Positions 37,698 to 41,392 of a stretch of 41,392 nucleotides of DNA are shown one piece after another (within the stretch, counting starts at the first letter, position 1; the number at the start of each line of letters is the position of its first letter). Source of the stretch: a virus. Both the position numbers and the translations under genes were made by a program. The stretch lies in IMG/VR virus record IMGVR_UViG_3300043667_000015, positions 1-41,392 of that record, one strand, 5' to 3'. Under the pieces are notes generated by a model. The model was not told the origin of the DNA. It searched no databases and saw only the letters and a list, made by a program, of their open reading frames with translations.

Positions 37698-37885
37698 CGG
37701 CGGGGGCTCCGGCGGAGGTCCGCACGATCGGCCTGGAGGACGTCGACCTGGATGTCGATCGCCCGCTGGCGCTTGGCGATGCGGTCGAGCCGCTCGGCGA
37801 CGAGCTCCTGCTCGTCGGTCATGGGGTGCGGGGCCGGCGGCGTGAGCCCCAGCATGTGACGGAGCGCCGCCATCAGCCTACCCAT
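37694..37885 (-). CDS. Small coiled-coil protein, 63 aa
   Basis: Sequence MGRLMAALRHMLGLTPPAPH is followed by a helical segment (LVAERLDRIAKRQRAIDIQV, DVLQADRADLRRS) with heptad spacing. It overlaps both neighbours. The family is unknown; a spanin or holin regulator is possible. Confidence 0.55.
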   Translation of the reverse strand: MGRLMAALRHMLGLTPPAPHPMTDEQELVAERLDRIAKRQRAIDIQVDVLQADRADLRRSPRR

Positions 37886-38069
37886 CGCCGAGCGACTTCC
37901 GGACCGCGACCGTCGTCGCCTTGTCGGCGAGGTCCGTGCCCATCATGGCGAGGGTCCGCCAGTAGTCGCGGTCCTTCTTGAGGTCGCTGTAGATCTTCGC
38001 CGCGGCCGTGGTCAGAGCGGTGGCCAGGGCGCCGATCACCGCGATGACGACCCCGGGGTCGACCGTCAT
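37878..38069 (-). CDS. Small single-pass membrane protein, holin-like, 63 aa
   Basis: One transmembrane helix (VVIAVIGALATALTTAAAKI) precedes a charged soluble part (YSDLKKDRDYWRTLAMMGTD). Small size and location next to lysis genes fit a holin. The start is ATG at 38069. Confidence 0.6.
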   Translation of the reverse strand: MTVDPGVVIAVIGALATALTTAAAKIYSDLKKDRDYWRTLAMMGTDLADKATTVAVRKSLGDG

Positions 38070-38101
38070 CGCTCAGGCCCGGCATGTCTTTGCCGCGGTC
38101 A

Positions 38102-38500
38102 TCAGCCGACCCGCCGAAGTGAGGACGCCGGGGTCACGGCAACGCCCTGCTCGGGGTCATCGGCCGGATCGCCAGACGGCGAATCGCCGACGCTGCTGCC
38201 CGGCGTCCTCGTCATCCGGTCGAAGAGCGCATCGATCGTTCGCCGGATCAGGCGGTGCCGCTCGCGCAGGAGTTCCTCGACCTCGTCGTCACCGGGGAGC
38301 CGGAGCCATCCGAGGGCGGTGAAGGCCTCAATCGCGCCGCTCGCCCCGAGCTTGCGGTAGATCGCGCTCAGGTGGTTCTTCACCGTACTCAGGCTGATGC
38401 CGAGCTCGTCGGCGACGCCCTGGTGGTGGCCCGTCCGGCCGTAGCAGGCGAGGAGCTGGGCCTCCCGCACCGTCAGCGGTCGGCCGACGGGGGGGCTCAT
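38102..38500 (-). CDS. LuxR-type HTH regulator A, 132 aa
   Basis: The first 65 residues are a GerE/LuxR helix-turn-helix: LTVREAQLLACYGRTGHHQG, VADELGISLSTVKNHLSAIY, then RKLGASGAIEAF. There is no receiver domain. The C-terminal half is charged and low complexity. A perfect 16-bp palindrome lies 122 bp upstream. It may activate late genes. Confidence 0.83.
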   Translation of the reverse strand: MSPPVGRPLTVREAQLLACYGRTGHHQGVADELGISLSTVKNHLSAIYRKLGASGAIEAFTALGWLRLPGDDEVEELLRERHRLIRRTIDALFDRMTRTPGSSVGDSPSGDPADDPEQGVAVTPASSLRRVG

Positions 38501-38621
38501 GACACCGCCGCGGGTCGGTCGGCGGCCGCGCCCGTCACAACGCGGCGCCCACCGAAGGGGGTCCGGCAGCGAGCCGGGAGGAGACGCGGCGACGTGACGG
38601 ACCGATCCACGACATCAACGG

Positions 38622-38637
38622 TAGCTGCCCGCAGCTA
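38622..38637. promoter_or_regulatory. Perfect 16-bp palindrome between two LuxR genes
   Basis: TAGCTGCCCGCAGCTA (7+2+7) lies in the 171-bp gap between the two LuxR-type genes, a size and symmetry typical of LuxR-family operators. It may control gene 38102 and the lysis block downstream. No clear promoter pair is seen. Confidence 0.5.
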
Positions 38638-38671
38638 ACGGAAGGACCGTGTCTTTCCCCCAGTGGATCGC

Positions 38672-38908
38672 CTAAACGGTCGTCTTGGAACTCCCCAGGA
38701 GCCCTCGGGCGGCCGCGATTGCGTACGCCTGTGCGGTTGTCGCGGCGTCCAGGCGTCGCCGGCATTGGCCCAACTGCTGCTCGACGGTCGAGCTCGATAC
38801 ACCTCGCCGGCGGGCGAGCTCATCGATCGTCAGCCCGCCCTCGGCGTACTGGGCGAGCACCTCCAGCTGGGCCCTCGAGGGCGGCCGTGACGCTTCCTGG
38901 GTTGCCAT
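38672..38908 (-). CDS. LuxR-type HTH regulator B, 78 aa
   Basis: This is almost only a GerE-type HTH: SRAQLEVLAQYAEGGLTIDE, LARRRGVSSSTVEQQLGQCR, then RRLDAATTAQAYAIAAARGL. The ATG at 38908 overlaps the stop of the methyltransferase fragment (TGATG). The frame is also open upstream (VKRLAVASVDESTDAVVEDL...), where the code looks like the missing end of the methyltransferase. Confidence 0.78.
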   Translation of the reverse strand: MATQEASRPPSRAQLEVLAQYAEGGLTIDELARRRGVSSSTVEQQLGQCRRRLDAATTAQAYAIAAARGLLGSSKTTV

Positions 38909-39360
38909 CACACGTCGCCTGCCGCCGCGGTGAGACGCGACGCGTCGCCGGAGGTCCTCGACGACGGCATCCGTCGATTCGTCGACGGACGCGACCGCGA
39001 GCCGTTTGACTCGACGTCGGCCACGACGAGTAGCGCGGCGATCGCCGGGACGGATCGGCTCGAGCAGCTCAGCGCCCAGCCGTCGTAGCTGGCCAGACGC
39101 GACACGAGCTCCGAGTGGTCGACCTCGCCGGCGAACGACGCTTCGCGACCGTAGTAGCGGCGCGCCAGGCCGAGGTAGGGCGGGTCGGCGTACGCCAGCC
39201 GAAGGGGCCGATCCGTCGCTCGGAGCTCCGCGCGTCGCACGCCGGCGCGGTGCGACGCCTGGCGACACGACTTGCCACAGAACAGGGCGTCGGATCGAGC
39301 CGTCTCGGGGACCAGGTCGCGACACCACCGACAGGTCCGCGGCCGCGGTGCGCGACTCAT
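38908..39360 (-). pseudogene. Truncated or frameshifted adenine methyltransferase fragment
   Basis: The first 85 residues are a recognisable phage methyltransferase start: zinc motif CRWCRDLVPETARSDALFCG with KSC, then AYADPPYLGLARRYYG carrying the DPPY catalytic motif, FAGEVDHSELVSRL and DGWALS. After about residue 110 the reading changes to Ser/Arg-rich, non-coding-like sequence. The -1 frame from about 39015 (VKRLAVASVDESTDAVVEDL) has normal composition and runs into the LuxR gene. There is no slippery heptamer, so a mutation is more likely than programmed shifting. Activity is doubtful. Confidence 0.62.
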
Positions 39361-39926
39361 GCCGCTCCCCGCCTGCGCTCAGCCTGGGCGTTCGTCTCGT
39401 CGACGTGGCAGTCGTGACAGAGCGTCTCGAGGAGCTTGAGGTGGTGATGGCAGCCCTGGTGATAACCGCGACCGACCCGGGGACGCCGATGGTTGACCTC
39501 GAGGTTGTCAGTCGAGCCGCACCGTCGACAGCGCTTGCGATCGCGTCGGACGGCAGCGGCCGAGGCCGCGCCCCACTCGTGGTTCTCCGTCCAGCGCTGG
39601 ACGCAGGCATCGGAGCACCAATACCAGCGACGCTCGGGGAGCTCGCCGCCGCACATGTAGCAGATCCGGAGCCGACCACACTCGCCTCGATCGAGCCCGC
39701 GGATCCACGGCGGACGCATCCGGCAGTGGAGCTCGGCGGCCGCGTCGGCCTTCGCGAACGGGACCTGTGCCTCGAGGCGCGCCCGGGCAGCCCGCTGCGT
39801 GCGCCAGCGGCGCTCGATCGCCTTCGCCCGTGCCGGGTCGCGCGCCCGGATCCGCTCGAGCCAGGGATCGGCGTCCAGATGCCACGGATCCCGGTCCCAG
39901 GAGTCCCAGAAGTCGAGCTCGGTCAC
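39357..39926 (-). CDS. HNH endonuclease with extra zinc motif, 189 aa
   Basis: An N-terminal part (WDSWDRDPWHLDADPWLERI) is followed by a zinc motif (CYMCGGELPERRWYWCSDAC) and then an HNH core: RCRRCGSTDNLEVNHRRPRV, GCHHHLKLLETLCHDCHVDE. ATGA overlaps link it to both neighbours. It may be a homing or host-DNA-degrading nuclease. Confidence 0.83.
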   Translation of the reverse strand: MTELDFWDSWDRDPWHLDADPWLERIRARDPARAKAIERRWRTQRAARARLEAQVPFAKADAAAELHCRMRPPWIRGLDRGECGRLRICYMCGGELPERRWYWCSDACVQRWTENHEWGAASAAAVRRDRKRCRRCGSTDNLEVNHRRPRVGRGYHQGCHHHLKLLETLCHDCHVDETNAQAERRRGAA

Positions 39927-40102
39927 GGCTTCTCACCGTGGGCCTTTCGCCGGTGGAGGGCGAGCAGGATCCGGTTCGCGAACCGCGGGGCGACCGGGGC
40001 CGGCCACTCTTCGGGGGTGAGCCCGTTTGCGGCCATGGAGAGGCGCCACCGGCGGAGGCGGTCGGCGTGGCAGAGCTCGCATGGGACGCCCTTGATCTTC
40101 AT
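39923..40102 (-). CDS. Small CxxC protein, 59 aa
   Basis: It starts MKIKGVPCELCHADRLRRWR with a CxxC zinc half-site, and continues basic and helical (PRFANRILLALHRRKAHG). The start overlaps the previous stop (ATGA). The function is unknown. Confidence 0.58.
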   Translation of the reverse strand: MKIKGVPCELCHADRLRRWRLSMAANGLTPEEWPAPVAPRFANRILLALHRRKAHGEKP

Positions 40103-40380
40103 CGGCGTGCCCAATAGTCGTCGACGTCGATCCCCTTCGGGTAGGTTGAGGCCAAGTGAGCGACACCGGCGGCGGGGATTGGTCCGTCCTGGCGAATGAC
40201 GCTGAGAGCCCAGCGACGATACGGGTGGGGCCGCCGCTGAGCGACCGGCCGGACCGCGACGATGACGTACCAAACCCCGGTGGGCTCGCCGCCGCGGTCG
40301 GTTAGGAGGTAGAGATCCCCGGGCCGCGGGCCCGGATCGTCGGGCGGGAGGTCGTAACGGGCGGTTGTCGGCTCGCTCAT
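40099..40380 (-). CDS. Hypothetical protein near attR, 93 aa
   Basis: A strand-rich protein (GDLYLLTDRGGEPTGVWYVI, RWALSVIRQDGPIPAAGVAH) with no recognised family. It is coupled by ATGA overlaps to both neighbours. Confidence 0.58.
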   Translation of the reverse strand: MSEPTTARYDLPPDDPGPRPGDLYLLTDRGGEPTGVWYVIVAVRPVAQRRPHPYRRWALSVIRQDGPIPAAGVAHLASTYPKGIDVDDYWARR

Positions 40381-40550
40381 CGGAGGCGTTCGGCGCAGGC
40401 GCCGCAGCCGGGGCGGCCGAGGTACTCGGGATCAGGATGATCGTGGAGCCGGCCCTGACGATCGACGCGGCCCCGCCGGTCGTAAGTACCGCCACCGGTA
40501 CCGCCACCGGCCCGAAATCGTGCGGGATGCCCTGATGCCCCACGGGCCAT
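40377..40550 (-). CDS. Small zinc-knuckle-like protein next to attR, 57 aa
   Basis: The frame reads MARGASGHPARFRAGGGTGG, continues to RLHDHPDPEYLGRPGCGACA and ends ERLR, with a CGAC motif. The stop overlaps the next start (ATGA), supporting translation. The Gly-rich TGGGT part is dictated by the putative arm-type sites at 40487-40508. It begins only 14 bp from the attR core and lacks a clear ribosome-binding site, so the start is uncertain. Confidence 0.45.
   Translation of the reverse strand: MARGASGHPARFRAGGGTGGGTYDRRGRVDRQGRLHDHPDPEYLGRPGCGACAERLR
40487..40508. repeat. Putative right arm-type integrase sites (two TACCGCCACC copies)
   Basis: TACCGCCACC occurs at 40487-40496 and 40499-40508, in the same orientation and 12-bp period as the left pair at 3795-3816. 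The pair ends 55 bp inside attR. After excision the two pairs would flank the attP core on both sides. Confidence 0.6.
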
Positions 40551-40563
40551 TGGTGATCGGGGA

Positions 40564-40614
40564 TTGGCTGGCGAGGAAGGATTCGAACCTTCGATCTCCT
40601 GATCCAGAGTCAGG
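40564..40614. repeat. attR: 51-bp core repeat inside intact tRNA-Gln
   Basis: The sequence is identical to 3705-3755. It covers the tRNA from CCA through the anticodon stem, so the integrated phage end restores a complete tRNA. Confidence 0.97.
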
Positions 40615-40639
40615 CGCCTTACCGCTTGGCCACTCGCCA
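40565..40639 (-). tRNA. tRNA-Gln (anticodon CTG)
   Basis: The 75-nt gene folds as a full cloverleaf: acceptor TGGCGAG/CTCGCCA, D stem GCC/GGC, anticodon stem CCTGA/TCAGG with loop CTCTGGA (anticodon CTG), T stem GAAGG/CCTTC with loop TTCGAAT, and an encoded CCA. It is the integration target of the prophage; its 3' two-thirds come from the phage. Confidence 0.96.
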
Positions 40640-40654
40640 GTGGAACCGGTCGGC

Positions 40655-40660
40655 ATGATA
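40655..40660 (-). promoter_or_regulatory. Likely -10 element of tRNA-Gln
   Basis: On the minus strand TATCAT lies 15 bp upstream of the tRNA 5' end, a near-consensus -10 hexamer. No good -35 was found at 16-18 bp. The promoter lies outside the prophage, so integration leaves it intact. Confidence 0.5.
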
Positions 40661-40861
40661 CCCGAGGCAGCCTGCTGAGCGTGGGGCAGGCCTCTACCGG
40701 CCCATGTTCACGGCCCCGCCCGGGTCGGTGTTCACGGTGTTCACGGGTCTTCCGGGGTGCAAGGCACGCTCAGAGGAGGACGGGACCCGGGCCTTCCAGC
40801 GCTGTCGCAGCCGCGCGCCTCGTCCGGCCAATGGACACGATAACGAGGACGCTCCGGGCCG

Positions 40862-40883
40862 GGTCCAGAGTGGACCGTAGACT
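40862..40883 (+). promoter_or_regulatory. Dyad and -10-like element before the oxidoreductase gene
   Basis: GGTCCA-GAG-TGGACC (40862-40876) is a perfect 6+3+6 inverted repeat. It is followed directly by TAGACT (40878-40883), seven bases before GTG 40890. The spacing suggests a leaderless transcript with an operator at the promoter. The rest of 40640-40889 shows nothing else I can support. Confidence 0.45.
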
Positions 40884-40889
40884 TTGTGC

Positions 40890-41392
40890 GTGAAAAGGAT
40901 CGGATTCCTGTCGTTCGGACACTGGTCGGCCTCGCCCCACTCGCAGGTGCGGTCCGCGTCGGACGCCCTGATCCAGTCGATCGAGCTCGCCGAGGCGGTT
41001 GAGGACCTCGGTGCCGACGGCGCCTACTTCAGGGTCCACCACTTCGCCCAGCAGCTGGCGTCGCCGTTTCCGCTCCTCGCGGCGATCGGCGCCCGAACGA
41101 AGCGCATCGAGATCGGGACGGCCGTCATCGACATGCGCTACGAGAACCCGCTGTACATGGTCGAGGATGCCGGCGCCGCCGACCTCATTGCAGGCGGTCG
41201 ACTCCAGTTGGGGATCAGCCGGGGCTCGCCGGAGCAGGTCATCGATGGCTTCCGCTACTTCGGCCACGCGCCCGCCGACGGCACGACCGACGCGGACATG
41301 GCGCGTGACCACACGCAAGTCTTCCTCCAGGCCCTGTCCGGGATCGGCTTCGCCGAGCCGAACCCCGCGCCGATGTTCCCGAACCCTCAGGG
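40890..41392 (+). CDS. LLM-class flavin-dependent oxidoreductase (partial, N-terminus)
   Basis: Translation from GTG 40890 stays open to the window end (about 167 codons): MKRIGFLSFGHWSASPHSQV, then QSIELAEAVEDLGADGAYFR and VHHFAQQLASPFPLLAAIGA, followed by TKRIEIGTAVIDMRYENPLY and DLIAGGRLQLGISRGSPEQV. This is the bacterial luciferase-like TIM-barrel pattern, with the conserved E/A-x-L-G-D-G and G-R-L-x-L-G-x-x-R-G loops that bind FMN or F420. It belongs to the host chromosome. It lacks a ribosome-binding site, in keeping with a leaderless message. Confidence 0.88.
   Translation, partial: MKRIGFLSFGHWSASPHSQVRSASDALIQSIELAEAVEDLGADGAYFRVHHFAQQLASPFPLLAAIGARTKRIEIGTAVIDMRYENPLYMVEDAGAADLIAGGRLQLGISRGSPEQVIDGFRYFGHAPADGTTDADMARDHTQVFLQALSGIGFAEPNPAPMFPNPQ

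Larger units (their letters stand above)
3705..40614. mobile_element. Integrated siphovirus-type prophage
   Basis: The element is bounded by a 51-bp perfect direct repeat inside tRNA-Gln. It encodes integrase, excisionase, repressor, replication and recombination genes, lysis genes, P27-type small terminase, large terminase, HK97-type portal, protease and capsid, tail tube, frameshifted tail chaperones and tape measure. One att core plus the interior is 36,859 bp. No essential module is obviously missing, so it may be inducible. No contractile-sheath gene is seen, which points to a flexible-tailed phage. The 577-residue tape measure predicts a short tail. Confidence 0.97.

Noticed and set aside
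38909-39679. Long upstream extension of the 38672 LuxR frame
   Set aside because: Apart from the short segment next to the LuxR gene, it is antisense-like or out-of-frame with the methyltransferase and HNH genes.

Overview
The window is very GC-rich bacterial DNA. It holds one nearly complete integrated siphovirus-type prophage (3705-40614) with short chromosomal flanks. The prophage boundaries can be read directly. A 51-bp perfect direct repeat (3705-3755 and 40564-40614) matches the 3' part of a tRNA-Gln(CTG) gene; the right copy lies in the intact tRNA (40565-40639, minus strand) and the left copy is an orphan 3' fragment. The excised circle would be 36,859 bp. The high GC, GTG/TTG starts, chains of ATGA/GTGA overlaps, a phiC31 gp3-like protein and an LLM-class flavin oxidoreductase in the right flank suggest a soil-type Actinomycetota or Chloroflexota host. 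The sequence alone does not decide between these.

Left flank (1-3704): the 3' end of an unrecognised gene, then a P-loop ATPase followed 6 bp later by a tyrosine recombinase, then a second, convergent tyrosine recombinase whose upstream region carries three 14-bp repeats. This may be a separate small mobile unit. Right flank (40565-41392): tRNA-Gln and the start of an LLM-class oxidoreductase.

Prophage, left arm (3762-16211, minus strand): one almost gap-free early operon reading towards attL. A candidate promoter at 16215-16243 precedes an HTH protein, small membrane/secreted and zinc-binding proteins, a Cas4/RecB-type exonuclease, an Ala-rich heptad-repeat protein, a phiC31 gp3/RDF-like protein, a large ParB-like protein, a replication-initiator-like protein with an internal HNH domain and internal iterons (candidate origin), then excisionase, tyrosine integrase and an HNH gene. 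Opposite it, on the plus strand, are an XRE repressor and two small genes (16254-17341), ending at a strong terminator shared with the late genes.

Prophage, right arm (17384-40550, minus strand): transcription runs right to left. First come small zinc proteins, an HNH gene, a truncated methyltransferase and two LuxR-type regulators. Next is a lysis/accessory block with holin-like proteins, an amidase and an Acb2/Tad1-like anti-CBASS sponge. Then come HNH, terminase, portal, protease, capsid, LamG-domain protein, connectors, tail tube, tail chaperones with a -1 frameshift, tape measure and tail-tip genes. Three RNA hairpins punctuate the capsid and tail-tube region.

The most unusual feature is a set of five intact copies, plus one degenerate copy, of a 14-bp quasi-palindrome (GTTTCYCRGGRAAC). 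They are scattered through the prophage at the xis start, inside the start of the parB-like gene, inside the repressor gene, at the end of the late operon, after the capsid gene and inside the terminase gene. The motif closely resembles chromosomal parS and Noc sites, which suggests a phage ParB-like protein with its own dispersed site network. Other items worth attention are the putative integrase arm sites just inside both ends, the iterons inside the initiator-like gene, and an endonuclease VII gene that has duplicated the first codons of the tape-measure gene.
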